Shown here in pieces: positions 9,509-22,957 of a stretch of DNA of 64,000 nucleotides. The DNA is from Saccharum officinarum (lineage: Eukaryota > Streptophyta > Magnoliopsida > Poales > Poaceae): assembly GCA_020631735.1 (NCBI GenBank), contig CM036179.1:26403063-26467062 (forward strand), in the 5' to 3' direction. The position numbers and the translations under genes were made by a program. The notes under the pieces are model-generated. The model did not search any database. It was not told the DNA's origin and was given only the letters and a program-made list of their open reading frames with translations. The stretch's first letter is position 1. Each line of letters begins with the position of its first letter.

Positions 9509-10827
9509 CGATGATCAGGCGCTGGGTCTTCTCTCCTCTTACACCTCGTTCCTTCTACATCTGTTTTGGTTTCTGGCACTCCAAACAGGGGCTTAACTCG
9601 TCTCAAAATGATCTATCAGGTATCGAATTGGCAAAGTTCAAAGCCACAGACCACAGTTTGCCAAGCCCCTGGGCGTTCTCCAATCTGGAAAAAAAAAACG
9701 TAGTATGTTCATAGGATGAACTGGAACTGTTTTGTTTGCGCAATCTTTGTGCCTTCAGTAGGTCACGGATCCCCAATCAGTTGCACAGGAGTTGAGTAGC
9801 ACATCTCTCCACAGCAGTACCACTCTCATTTGACTCAGCTCAATACCTTCGTGGGGGGAAAAAACAATAAATTAGCTGGAGCACCCACCAAAACCACTAC
9901 AATAAAAGTGCATGTAAGCCACATCAAAAGGGAACCAATAGTTGGTACAAGATTTGTTGGTCTGGCAGGTTGCATAATATGATACTGTATTTCTAATCAA
10001 GAGCACCATCAAGCCATCTAAGACAACACCATCCATCACCTTCCAAATGGTACATTACTGATAATTTGCTAAGACATTAGACTGTAAATGTTCAGTTCCC
10101 ACAGCAAGACTGAGACAATTTTCGGGACAGTAAAAGAGTAGTCGACAGAAACTTGGAAAAAGCTAGCCCATTTTCTATCTTAGATTTTTCTAACGAACGA
10201 CGAGACTAAAACCATTATTTCTGTTAAAAATCAGTACAAAATTCAAACAAAAAATTTCAGTGCGGATAACTGAGGAAATGTAAAGTACCGAGTAAATTCT
10301 GCAGTCTGATAAAATGCTACCAGTCTTCAGATGAACAATATCTAAAAAAAATTTAAAAAGTCAACATTCCTTTTATTAATCAAATTTGTTCACAAATATT
10401 TAGCTCGTGGACAACATACAGTCTTTGATAAGTAATTATGATCATCAATTTCTATAGCAGTACAATAGTTTAAAGTATAGAAAATATTATATTAAGAAAG
10501 CAATTCTCAGACTATCAAATGGTACTATCTCCATGTGATTATTCAAATAGTTTTCAATGTATTACTGATAGAACAAAAGCAAGTTGAACACATCATGTAT
10601 TTCTGAATGGAGGGTACAACCAATAATTCTCATTCAAGCCATTATACTGTATTTCTCAAAGAGTTTGTTAACATGGTATCTAATACGCAAAGTGAGAGGC
10701 ATCAGCGGTCCCATAATCATGAAGCATTCAAAATCTGTAACGGAAATATGGAATCAAAAATAGGAAAATCAAGTAGCACTGCAATAACTATGCTTCAAAC
10801 TCTATATTACAAAATGTGATAACAGTC
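9509..10827. other. AT-rich intergenic or intronic sequence; no gene seen
   Basis: No recognisable coding sequence on either strand. I looked here on the minus strand for the missing final exon(s) of the spermidine synthase gene and did not find them. This is the left flank of the copia insertion. Confidence 0.5.
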
Positions 10828-10832
10828 GGATG

Positions 10833-10948
10833 TGCTAGAGGAATGATTTTTCATTCAATTAGGGCTAACCCTAGAAGGGTAGCTATATAGGTCATATACA
10901 TGGGCCACATGGGCCTTAGCCTCATGGGCCTAAACACATACTCCAACA
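10833..10948 (-). repeat. copia 3' LTR (116 bp)
   Basis: TG...CA borders, identical to the copy at 16428-16543. It contains CTATATAG (a possible TATA box) and several GGCCCATG-type phrases. Confidence 0.95.
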
Positions 10949-10958
10949 CCCCCCGCAG
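10949..10958 (-). promoter_or_regulatory. copia polypurine tract
   Basis: The minus strand reads CTGCGGGGGG immediately before the 3' LTR, the expected place and composition for the plus-strand primer. Confidence 0.75.
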
Positions 10959-11029
10959 TCTGAACTACCGGCGCAGCGGAGTTCGAGGCTGAACAAGAAA
11001 GAACACACACAACCCTCCCACAGACGCAA

Positions 11030-14000
11030 CTAGCCACCAGTGATGTTGAGGCTGGAGCGAAACTCGGCGAAGGTCGAGGACGGGAGGCCTTTGGTGAAGA
11101 TGTCCGCGAACTGGGAGGTCGTCGGAACATGAAGAACCCGCACCTCGCCCATGGCCACCCGATCACGGACAAAATGGAGGTCGATCTCCACATGCTTCGT
11201 CCGCTGGTGCTGGATGGGGTTGGTGGAGAGGTAGACCGCACTGACGTTGTCGCAGTAGATCAGTGTGCTTCGGGAGGGCGGAGTGTGCAACTCCGCAAGC
11301 AGCTGCCTGAGCCAGGCGGCCTCCGCCACGCCGTTAGCAACGGCGCGGTACTCCGCCTCGGCGCTGGACCGGGAGACCACCGGCTGGCGCTTGGACGACC
11401 AAGACACCAGGTTGCCGCCCAGGAAGACGGCGTAGCCGGAGGTGGAGCGGCGAGTATCCGGGCACCCGGCCCAGTCAGCGTCGGTGTAAACGGTGAGGTC
11501 GGTGGAGGAGGCTCGGTGGAGGAGGAGGCCGTAGTCGAGCGTGCCCCGGAGGTAGCGGAGGAGGCGCTTGAGAGCCGTGAGGTGAGGCTCCCGGGGGTCA
11601 TGCATATGGAGGCAGACCTGCTGAACTGCATAGGTGATGTCCGGCCGGGTGAAGGTGAGGTACTGAAGGGCCCCGGCGAGACTCCTGTACGCAGTGGGAT
11701 CGGCCACCGGTGGTCCCTCAGCCTCAGACAGCTTGCCCTGAGTGTCGACCGGAGTGGAGCAGGGGTTGCAGTCGGTCATCCCAGCCCGCTCCAGGATGTC
11801 CCGAGTGTACTGTCGCTGGTGAAGTAGGAGCCCGGTAGGACGGTGCTCAACAGTGACACCGAGGAAGTGGTGGAGCTCACCCAGATCCTTCATCGCGAAC
11901 TCCTGCTGGAGAGCGGTGATGATCCGGCGGAGAAGTGACTCACTGGAGGCGGTGAGGACAATGTCATCAACATAGAGCAGCAAGTATGCAGTGTCGGCTC
12001 CATGGTGGTAGACGAACAGAGACGTATCGGACTTGGCCTCCATGAACCCCAGGGTCAGCAAGAAAGCGGCGAACCGGTGGTTCCACGCCCGAGGTGCCTG
12101 CTTGAGGCCGTAGAGGGACCTGTTGAGCCGGCAGACCAAGTCAGGACGGGTGGTGTCGACGAACCCCGCCGGCTGACTGCAGTACACCGTCTCGGTGAGA
12201 AGGCCGTGGAGGAAGGCGTTCTTGACGTCCAGCTGATGGACGGGCCAAGACCGGGCAAGTGCCAGCGATAGCACGGTACGGACGGTGGCCGGCTTGACCA
12301 CCGGGCTGAAGGTCTCATCGTAGTCGACGCCAGGGCGCTGAGTGAAACCCCGGAGGACCCAGCGAGCCTTGTAGCGCTCGAGAGAGCCGTCGGCCCGGCG
12401 CTTGTGGGTCCAAATCCACTTGCCGGTGACGACGTTGGAGCCCGGCGGCCGGGGCACCAACTCCCACGTCTGGTTGGCGAGTAGCGCGGCGTACTCCTCT
12501 TCCATCGCGCGGCGCCAGTGAGGGTCCAACAGGGCGTCACGGACGGAGGAGGGTACCGGAGAGACCACCGCATCGCCGGTCGAAGCCTCGAGGGCACGAG
12601 GCGGCAGGGTGCCAGCCGCGTGTCGTGTCACCATCGGGTGAACATGCCGCGGGTGTCGGTGCAGCAGCGGCGGGTGGTAGACCGGCGGGGCACCACGAGC
12701 CGGCGGAGACAGCGGCGGTGGTGTCGGTGTCCCCGGTGGAGAAGGGAGCGCGAGCGGCGGCGGCCGCGGCCTGCGCTGGTACACTCGTACCGGCGTGGCG
12801 AACCTCGACGGAGGTGCCGGGGCAGGTGCCGGGATGGGATCCGGCGTCGTCGACCGACACGACCCCCCCGGGGCAGCAGCGGGGGATGAAGGCCCCGGGT
12901 CTGCACCAACCGGAGAGGACGGGGCCGCGCCCGAGGACGACGGGCACGGACCTGCTGGGAATCCGGGACAGGAGGCCGGCCCGGCACGCGGCGAAGCGGT
13001 ACCTGCAGGAGACCACGAAAAAGGTGGCTGGACCACCGGGTCAGTGGGAAACAGGGAGGGTGGGTCAGGTACCGGAGGGATGGTGGTGCTAGAAAAGGGA
13101 AAGACGGACTCATCGAACACCACATGGCGAGAGATGAGAACCCGTCGGGAGGTAAGGTCAAAGCACCGGTACCCCTTGTGATCCGGAGAGTACCCGAGGA
13201 AGACACAGAGCGTGGAGCGAGGGTCCAGCTTGTGAGAAGAAGTGGCAGCGGTGTTGGGGTAACACGCACACCCAAACACGCGGAGGTGATCGTACCGAGG
13301 CGGGGTACCGAAGAGGGCGTGGTGAGGAGTGGGAGCGGGGCAGGCCGCGGAAGGAAGACGGTTAAGAAGGTAGGTGGAGGTGTGCAGGCCCTCAGCCCAA
13401 AAGCGAGCGGGAAGAGAGGCCTGAAACAGAAGGGTACGCACGGTGTCATTGGTGGTGCGAATCATCCGCTCAGCCTTGCCATTTTGCGAAGAGGTGTATG
13501 GACAAGACATGCGGAGTTGAACGCCGTGAGAGAGGAAGAAATCGCGGGAGGTGGAGTTATCAAACTCGCGACCATTGTCACACTGGACGGCCTTGATGGG
13601 GAGGCCGAACTGTGTAGACACCCACGAAAAGAAGTGAAGGAGCGTGGTAAATGTATCTGACTTCGCACGGAGAGGAAAAGTCCATGAATAATGCGAAAAA
13701 TCATCAACAACCACAAGATAGTACTTATAACCGGAAATACTCAGAATAGGAGATGTCCATAGGTCGCAATGTACAAGATCAAAAATACGGGCCGCATGGA
13801 AAGTAGAACTAGAAAACGGAAGACGAACATGTCGGCCCAATTGGCACGCATGACACAGTTGCTCATCATGAGCTCGAGTACATGGAAGACCGGAGCTACG
13901 ACTGAGCTGTATCAGGGCATCACGTCCAGGATGGCCGAGGCGCCGGTGCCAGGTAGTAGAGGAAGTAGAAGCGACGAAGGCAGCTGACAAAACGGGCGGC

Positions 14001-16258
14001 GAAGAAGACGAAGGAGCCGCCGGGAAGCGAAGAGTGTAAAGGGGCCCGGTGCTGTCACATCGGAGCAGAGGACGCCGGGAAGCCAAATCCTTTACAGTAA
14101 GACCAGAAGAGTCAAATTCCACAGAACACGAATTGTCAGCTGTAAAACGTCGAATAGAAAGAAGATTATGAACCATAGAAGGAGCAACAAGAACATCAGG
14201 AAGACGAAAGGAGCCATGAGCACCGGCGGTACCCACAGACGAGACCGGAATACAAGAGCCATTTGCGACCATAATGGACGAAGGAATAGAGGAAGAGGGA
14301 GAGTGAATCGACGAAAGTATACCGGGGTCCGGAGTAGTGTGGTAGGTGGCCCCCGAATCAGCGATCCACTCGGGTCCGACCGGAGGTGTCAGGCCCATGG
14401 TGCTGAACGAGCGAGCCAGAGCCGCCTGGTCCCAGCCGGTGACCCCCGGTGAAGTCCCGGAGGGTGGAACCCACGGCGTAGCAGGGAAGGCGCCAGGTGG
14501 AAGACCGGCAGGAAGAGCTCCGGTGAGCATGGCCACTGGTGGGCGAGTGTCGGCTCCGGGGGCGTGGTAGGGCCACATGGAGATGCGACCGGACCACGGG
14601 TTCTGGAACGTAGGCCATGGTGCCCCCCCGTGTATCCCGGCCGGTGCCGGAGCCTGGGGGTGACCACCCCGGCCACCCCCGCGGCCCCTCCACGGCGACG
14701 ACGAGAGCCACGACCCCCCCACCTCCGCTCGGCCCGGAGGGAGGAGGGCCCAGGAGAGACGACGGTGGCGGTGGAGCGGTGGACCGCGGTGGAGCAGACG
14801 GGCGCGGCGAAGAGGCAGCCAGGGCCGTCGAGGAGGACGAGGACCCCGCGGAAGTGGTGGATCCCGGCTGGAGACCCTGCGTGAGCTCCTCCATGACAAG
14901 ATCCTCACGGACCTCCAGGAAGGTGGGGAAGGGCCTCTGGCGGGTGATCCACGTCCGGAGGTGGGCGTAGCGGTCGCTGAGCCCCGGAGGACGTTGAGGA
15001 CCAAGATGCGATCCTCCACGGGCCACCCGAGGTCCCCCAGCGAGTCAGCCATGGCCTTCATCCGACGGCAGAACTCACCGACGGAGAGGTCACCCTGGAC
15101 GAAGGTGCGGAAGCTCGCGTCGAGGCGGAGAGCCCGGGCCTCAGCGTTGCCCAGGAACTGACCCTCAAGGGCCAGCCACGCCCGGCGCGCGTCAGGGGAG
15201 GTGCGGACGAGGTCGTGGAGGTCCAGGGAGATCGTCCCCAGGATCCAGGAGAGGACGATGCTGTCGAGTCGGAGCCACGATGACGTCTGGGCAGTGACCG
15301 GGGCGTCGAGGAGGACGTGGTCGTCGAGGGCGTAGCGGCGAAGGGTGAGAACCACCAGATCCCGCCAACGGGCGTAGGAAGGAGACTCCGGCTCGAGGAC
15401 GACCGGGACAAGAAGTCGAATGTTCTGGACCCCCCCGGCCTGGTAGTGGAGCTGGGCCACGAGTGGATCAGCCGGGTCATGCCAGATGACGGTGGTGTGT
15501 GAGATGGGACGCCCGGGCGAGGCAGAGGAGGTGGCACCAATGTCCCGGGAGGCGGGCGGAACGAGAAGCTGCTCCGCCTCGGCGATCTGGCGAGCCAGAG
15601 CGTCGGCCGCGTTGCGCTCGCGCTCCCACACGAGAGCCGCCGCGCGTACACGAGCCTGGCCTTCCGCAGCAGCAGCACGGGCAGCCACAAGGGCGGCAGC
15701 GAGAGTGGAGTCCGTCCCCGGGGCGCGTAGAAGATGAGGGCCACCGAGAAGAAGATCAACAGAAGGAGCAGTGGCACCGGCACCGGCACCAGCGGGGTCC
15801 CCCGGGTCAGCTGTGGGACGGAGGAGCGGCTGGACAGCTTCGGGCTGGACCACCCCCGCAGGCGCGACGTCCTCGGTGCCGTCCCCCACCGTGCCCAGGT
15901 CAGAGGAGGTGGCCAAGGCATGGGCTGCCGCGGTGCCCTTAGCAGCAGCAGCCGCAGCCTCAGGTGAAGAAGGGAGGGGGCAGCGCTGGAGGGCTGGGTC
16001 AGCAACCAGAGGGGGGCGGGTGGCGCCGGGAACAGGGAGCAGAGGGGGGCGGGCGGCGCCTGGAGGGGCTGGATGGTGGCCGGCGGCCAGGGGCTGGCCG
16101 GCGGGTGGGTGGTGGCCGGCGGCCAGGGGCTGGCCGGCGGGAAGAAGGTGGCCGGCGGCCAGAGGGTGGCCGGCGGGAAGCAGGTGGCCGGCGGGAAGAA
16201 GGTGCGGCTGGGAGGGAGATGCCGTGCCTGGAGAGGAGACCGCAGGGGCGCCGGCCAA
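11030..16258 (-). CDS. copia Gag-Pol polyprotein, 1742 codons, uninterrupted
   Basis: Approximate domain order by residue: proline/alanine-rich N-terminus with tandem LLPAGH/LAAGH-type repeats (to ~70); a UBN2-like Gag domain (~250-430); a GC-rich linker; aspartic protease with WIADSGATYH (~630); GAG-pre-integrase WHRRLGHPG (~770); integrase with its D-D-E residues in FDLVHCD, CDNGREF and GKAERM (~830-940); reverse transcriptase from WELVPRPP (~1260) with the catalytic YVDD (~1430); RNase H from YTDADWAG (~1595). No CCHC zinc knuckle is visible. In the linker, codons right after LNVLRG are in another frame than the better-looking LSDRYAHLRTW continuation, so a lost G and a later compensating shift appear to have kept the frame open. 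A competing ATG at 16335 opens a 425-codon frame in a different phase; it may mark the original start. The product is particle and replication proteins of the element itself. Confidence 0.9.
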   Translation of the reverse strand: MAGAPAVSSPGTASPSQPHLLPAGHLLPAGHPLAAGHLLPAGQPLAAGHHPPAGQPLAAGHHPAPPGAARPPLLPVPGATRPPLVADPALQRCPLPSSPEAAAAAAKGTAAAHALATSSDLGTVGDGTEDVAPAGVVQPEAVQPLLRPTADPGDPAGAGAGATAPSVDLLLGGPHLLRAPGTDSTLAAALVAARAAAAEGQARVRAAALVWERERNAADALARQIAEAEQLLVPPASRDIGATSSASPGRPISHTTVIWHDPADPLVAQLHYQAGGVQNIRLLVPVVLEPESPSYARWRDLVVLTLRRYALDDHVLLDAPVTAQTSSWLRLDSIVLSWILGTISLDLHDLVRTSPDARRAWLALEGQFLGNAEARALRLDASFRTFVQGDLSVGEFCRRMKAMADSLGDLGWPVEDRILVLNVLRGSATATPTSGRGSPARGPSPPSWRSVRILSWRSSRRVSSRDPPLPRGPRPPRRPWLPLRRARLLHRGPPLHRHRRLSWALLPPGRAEVGGSWLSSSPWRGRGGGRGGHPQAPAPAGIHGGAPWPTFQNPWSGRISMWPYHAPGADTRPPVAMLTGALPAGLPPGAFPATPWVPPSGTSPGVTGWDQAALARSFSTMGLTPPVGPEWIADSGATYHTTPDPGILSSIHSPSSSIPSSIMVANGSCIPVSSVGTAGAHGSFRLPDVLVAPSMVHNLLSIRRFTADNSCSVEFDSSGLTVKDLASRRPLLRCDSTGPLYTLRFPAAPSSSSPPVLSAAFVASTSSTTWHRRLGHPGRDALIQLSRSSGLPCTRAHDEQLCHACQLGRHVRLPFSSSTFHAARIFDLVHCDLWTSPILSISGYKYYLVVVDDFSHYSWTFPLRAKSDTFTTLLHFFSWVSTQFGLPIKAVQCDNGREFDNSTSRDFFLSHGVQLRMSCPYTSSQNGKAERMIRTTNDTVRTLLFQASLPARFWAEGLHTSTYLLNRLPSAACPAPTPHHALFGTPPRYDHLRVFGCACYPNTAATSSHKLDPRSTLCVFLGYSPDHKGYRCFDLTSRRVLISRHVVFDESVFPFSSTTIPPVPDPPSLFPTDPVVQPPFSWSPAGTASPRAGPASCPGFPAGPCPSSSGAAPSSPVGADPGPSSPAAAPGGSCRSTTPDPIPAPAPAPPSRFATPVRVYQRRPRPPPLALPSPPGTPTPPPLSPPARGAPPVYHPPLLHRHPRHVHPMVTRHAAGTLPPRALEASTGDAVVSPVPSSVRDALLDPHWRRAMEEEYAALLANQTWELVPRPPGSNVVTGKWIWTHKRRADGSLERYKARWVLRGFTQRPGVDYDETFSPVVKPATVRTVLSLALARSWPVHQLDVKNAFLHGLLTETVYCSQPAGFVDTTRPDLVCRLNRSLYGLKQAPRAWNHRFAAFLLTLGFMEAKSDTSLFVYHHGADTAYLLLYVDDIVLTASSESLLRRIITALQQEFAMKDLGELHHFLGVTVEHRPTGLLLHQRQYTRDILERAGMTDCNPCSTPVDTQGKLSEAEGPPVADPTAYRSLAGALQYLTFTRPDITYAVQQVCLHMHDPREPHLTALKRLLRYLRGTLDYGLLLHRASSTDLTVYTDADWAGCPDTRRSTSGYAVFLGGNLVSWSSKRQPVVSRSSAEAEYRAVANGVAEAAWLRQLLAELHTPPSRSTLIYCDNVSAVYLSTNPIQHQRTKHVEIDLHFVRDRVAMGEVRVLHVPTTSQFADIFTKGLPSSTFAEFRSSLNITGG

Positions 16259-16414
16259 GATCTGGGCCCAGGATGGAGAGGAAGAAGAGGGGAAGTAGGA
16301 ATAGAGGGAAGGGGGAGGGGAGGGCCGCCGGCCATGGTGGCTGGACCGGCGGCGGCACCTCCAGGAGAGGGGCGGCGGCTGGGAGGCAGGGGAAGAGAAA
16401 AAAACTAACCCTAT

Positions 16415-16427
16415 GCTCTGATTACCA
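16415..16427 (-). promoter_or_regulatory. copia primer-binding site
   Basis: The minus strand reads TGGTAATCAGAGC directly after the 5' LTR, complementary to the 3' end of initiator tRNA-Met apart from one extra A relative to the usual TGGTATCAGAGC. It would prime minus-strand cDNA synthesis. Confidence 0.8.
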
Positions 16428-16543
16428 TGCTAGAGGAATGATTTTTCATTCAATTAGGGCTAACCCTAGAAGGGTAGCTATATAGGTCATATACATGGGC
16501 CACATGGGCCTTAGCCTCATGGGCCTAAACACATACTCCAACA
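16428..16543 (-). repeat. copia 5' LTR (116 bp)
   Basis: Identical to 10833-10948. It is followed on its 3' (left) side directly by the primer-binding site at 16415-16427. Confidence 0.95.
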
Positions 16544-16548
16544 GGATG

Positions 16549-16810
16549 CAACACGATCCCACTTCACACCAAGACAAAAAAACATGACATGCTACTTAAC
16601 AGACCATCTACTACAACCACAAGCTCAATACAGACATGGAAAGGAAATATTTAACAAAAGAAAATTATTAAATTAGAGGGACAATGCTTCTTCCTTCTAA
16701 TCCATTCCTTCTTTACTATCCAAATAAAATACCTGCTCTTCTTAAAACCGCTCAACAAAGCAGCAAGGTATATCATAAAAATTATGGAAAATAGTTTTTT
16801 TTCCTCACCA
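16549..16810. other. right flank of the copia insertion; no gene seen
   Basis: AT-rich sequence without coding character. Confidence 0.5.
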
Positions 16811-16814
16811 AGAA

Positions 16815-16878
16815 TTGAGAAAGGGTGTGGTTATCACTCCAGACATTCAACCTGGTAAGCTGGGTTCAAATCCCAGTG
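16815..16878 (+). other. tRNA-like 3' half / SINE-type relic
   Basis: CTGGGTTCAAATCCCAG is a perfect 5-bp T-stem with a 7-nt loop, and contains a box-B-like GGTTCAAATCC. It is preceded by a weak CCAG...CTGG anticodon-type arm and GTGGTTATCAC, and followed by a run of T. The acceptor 3' side GGGATCG has no matching 5' strand in the right place, so this is not an intact tRNA gene. A tRNA-derived SINE head or decayed tRNA is the likely origin. Confidence 0.4.
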
Positions 16879-16879
16879 G

Positions 16880-17330
16880 GATCGTTTTTTTTTTTTACAT
16901 GAGAAAATTTGTGTCACTCAGATCTAATCTTTTGGGAAATCAAAATAGCCTTTCCTGGCTCACTTTAATACCTTTCAGAAAGCTTTACATTGTTTGTGAC
17001 AGAATTTAATCTATTGCATGTTTAAAGAGCTTGGGGTAGAGGACTTACTAGGAATAAGCAAGAGGTAAATCAGGAAGGATTTGTGGAATTCCATCCTACA
17101 GAAGGCAATCATAGAATGACAGAAATTTCTAGACTCGTGGCGGTGGGGAGGGCAAGCCTAGGCTGAATTCTAGATTGGAATGCTTGCAGACGAGGGTGAG
17201 ATGCTGACCTGCAGTGACTGGTAACTCAGTTTTGTTCAGGTGTTCAATGTCGTGGGTTGGAAACCAACACCAACACAAATCACTGGAGTTACCAAAAAAC
17301 AGAATTGAAGCTGATAGACGATAGTTCCGC
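16880..17330. other. no gene seen
   Basis: Unique-looking sequence up to the duplicated 47-bp block at 17331. Confidence 0.45.
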
Positions 17331-17377
17331 TCGGTTGCAGACTGATTCCAGTGGCTATAGATTCAGAAACGAATAAA
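17331..17377. repeat. second copy of the 45-bp block, abutting the N gap
   Basis: Same as 9464-9508 with TA inserted; the sequence becomes N immediately after it. Confidence 0.9.
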
Positions 17378-17477
17378 NNNNNNNNNNNNNNNNNNNNNNN
17401 NNNNNNNNNNNNNNNNNNNNNNNNNNNNNNNNNNNNNNNNNNNNNNNNNNNNNNNNNNNNNNNNNNNNNNNNNNNNN
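17378..17477. other. assembly gap (100 N)
   Basis: Exactly 100 N, the conventional size for a gap of unknown length. Confidence 0.99.
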
Positions 17478-18487
17478 TCACTTGTGACATTCTGGAGCGA
17501 GCAGGGAATGACCCGTCCTGCCAGTCACCTGCTCTACCACCGGTGGACACCCCAGCGGCAAGCTGTCAGAGGCTGGGGTCCGATGCTTGGGCCAGCGGAC
17601 TCACCGCCTACCGGAGTCTTGCTGGCGCGCTTCAGTACCTCACTTCACACGGCTGGACATCACTTATGCCGTCCAGCAGCTCTGCCTCTACATGCATGCT
17701 TCGCGGGGAGCCCCACCTGGCTGCTATGAAGCGGCTTCTCCGGTACCTCCGTGGCACCCTTGGCTACGGGCCTGCTCCTCGGACGGTCCTCCACTGCCGA
17801 GCTGGTTGTCTACACGACGCTGACTGGGCGGGATGCCCGGACACCCGCAGGTCCACCTCCAGCTACGCAGTCTTCCTCGGCGGCAACCTGGTCTCTTGTC
17901 GTCCAAGCGCCAGCGGTGGTTTCCCGCTCCAGTGCCGAGGCGGAGTACCGTGCCCGTGGCCAACGGCGTGGCCGAGCCGCCTGGCTCCGCCAGCTCCTGG
18001 CTGAGCTTCACCGCCACTCGCCAGGAGGAACGCTCGTCTACTGCGGACAACGTCAGCGCGGTCTACCTCTCCACCAACCCCGTGCAAGCCACCAGAGGAC
18101 CAAGCATGTGGAGATCGATCTCCACTTCGTCCGCGACCGGGTGGCCATCGGCGACGTCCGGGTTCTTCACGTCCCGACCACCTCCTAGTTTGCGGACATC
18201 TTCACCAAAGGCCTCCCTTCCTCGACCTTCTCCGAGTTTCGCTCCAGCCTCAACGTCTCCAGTGGCTAGTTGTGGCTGCGGGGGGTCCTGTGTGTATTGT
18301 GCTCTTACTTGTTTTCTTCTTATTATCAGTCTTGAACTCCACTGCCGCCGTAGTTCAGACTGCGGGGGGTGGTTGGAGTGTGAATGTATTAGGCCCATGA
18401 GGCTAAGCCCATGTGGCCCATGTATGGTACCTATATAGCTACCCTTCTAGGGTTAGCCTAAAATTAAGAGAGAATCATCTTCTAGCA
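17478..18487 (+). mobile_element. decayed copia fragment: RT/RNase H end plus 3' LTR
   Basis: On the plus strand, stretches such as ILERAG, AYRSLAGALQYL, LLRYLRGTL, DADWAGCPDTRRSTS and TKHVEIDLHFVRDRVA are recognisable but scattered over three frames by small indels. They match the C-terminal part of the polyprotein at 11030-16258, so this is a relative in opposite orientation. It ends in a polypurine tract and an LTR-like segment. The 5' part is missing at the gap. Confidence 0.85.
18370..18487 (+). repeat. 3' LTR of the decayed copia fragment (118 bp)
   Basis: It follows GCGGGGGG, begins TGGTTGGAG and ends TCTAGCA. It shares TATATAGCTACCCTTCTAGG with the LTRs of the complete element but is clearly diverged (substitutions and indels), hence older or another subfamily. 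Confidence 0.8.
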
Positions 18488-22127
<3,640 letters not shown>

Positions 22128-22724
22128 GGACCCTGTTCCTCTTTGGAGTTCCCAGCCTCTGGATCAAAGCAACAAACAGCACGAAGGCTAAGCGGCAAGC
22201 GATCGCAAGCACAAATCAACAAGCATCATCGGTGCCAGCATGGGACGCCGAACAGGTTGCAGGGTACAGGAAACGTGGGCCTCGAACATGGAAACAGACG
22301 GTGTGGGCAACTGCTAGCCACACCTCGCCAACTTTATCTTTGCTGCTGGCTACAAAAGACGTGGCTACTATATTAGAGCATCATAAGTCATGATTAACCC
22401 AAATCAACTAGTCCTGATATATAGCATCCCAACTTCTCAGCGATTAAAATAACATAGCAGTGGTTTGGAAGGAGATGCCTATATTTTTGCCTTCTATATA
22501 CATATAATCGGCACGAGCACGCTCGCGTATGCGTTTGAAAAAACGCATCTCCATAAATCGCAGGAATGAACAATGCGGGGAGGAATCGCCGCTCCTATTC
22601 GATTTGAGGAAGCACGGCAACGCTAACAGAATAATTCGTACGCGACTGCGCCGATGGCCTCTAGAAATAGAAAATACTGTAGCGTATGGTGTAGGGGCGT
22701 GCGGGGAAGTGCTCCTTACCTTAC

Positions 22725-22868
22725 CAGGTGGCAGTTGCGCGGTGGCGAAGCAGGGCGGGGTAAGGAGGAGAGGAGCGGCGGCGCGAGGGCTGAAGAAATA
22801 GAGGGGCGCCGGCGCGCGTTGCTCGGTGGTGGCGGTGGATTCTCTGCAACTTGCGACTCCTCCCCGCC
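22725..22868 (-). other. 5' UTR exon of the spermidine synthase gene (inferred)
   Basis: On the minus strand a GC- and C-rich leader ends CACCTG followed by GTAAGGTAAGG, a strong donor. The coding exon begins after TTTGATCCAG at 22159-22168, so a ~566-bp intron (22159-22724) lies in the 5' UTR, as is common in plant polyamine genes. The 5' end is approximate. Confidence 0.55.
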
Positions 22869-22957
22869 TTTCTTTCCGTTTTCTTCCCCTTATTTCCCTC
22901 TTTGGAATCTCTCTTTTTTTTCGACTCTCCCTCTCCTTGGAATCTGTGTTTTGTGCG

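Larger units (their letters stand above)
10833..16543 (-). mobile_element. complete Ty1/copia retrotransposon, 5711 bp, very short identical LTRs
   Basis: TSD GGATG at 10828-10832 and 16544-16548 is exact. LTRs (10833-10948 and 16428-16543) are 116 bp, begin TG, end CA, and are identical by eye. On the minus strand the 5' LTR is on the right; next to it lies a tRNA-iMet-type primer site (TGGTAATCAGAGC), and next to the 3' LTR a CTGCGGGGGG polypurine tract. A single frame of 1742 codons covers gag to RNase H. Domain order protease, integrase, reverse transcriptase, RNase H defines copia. The identical LTRs and open frame suggest a recent insertion, although a 116-bp LTR gives little dating power. 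Confidence 0.95.

Noticed and set aside
11129..14570. Many long plus-strand and alternative-frame open frames (for example 12795-13181, 13124-13660)
   Set aside because: They are shadows of the GC-rich copia polyprotein on the minus strand; codon pattern and domains belong to 11030-16258.
15058..16335. 425-codon minus-strand frame overlapping the copia Gag start
   Set aside because: It overlaps the same DNA in another phase and shows only Pro/Ser/Leu-rich low-complexity sequence. It may contain the true Gag start but is not a separate gene.
16815..16878. Functional tRNA gene
   Set aside because: No acceptor stem pairing and a poor D-arm; only the T-arm is convincing.
17236..18004. Open frames running through the N gap (also 39047-39791)
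   Set aside because: Translation across Ns is meaningless; only the real flanking sequence was used.
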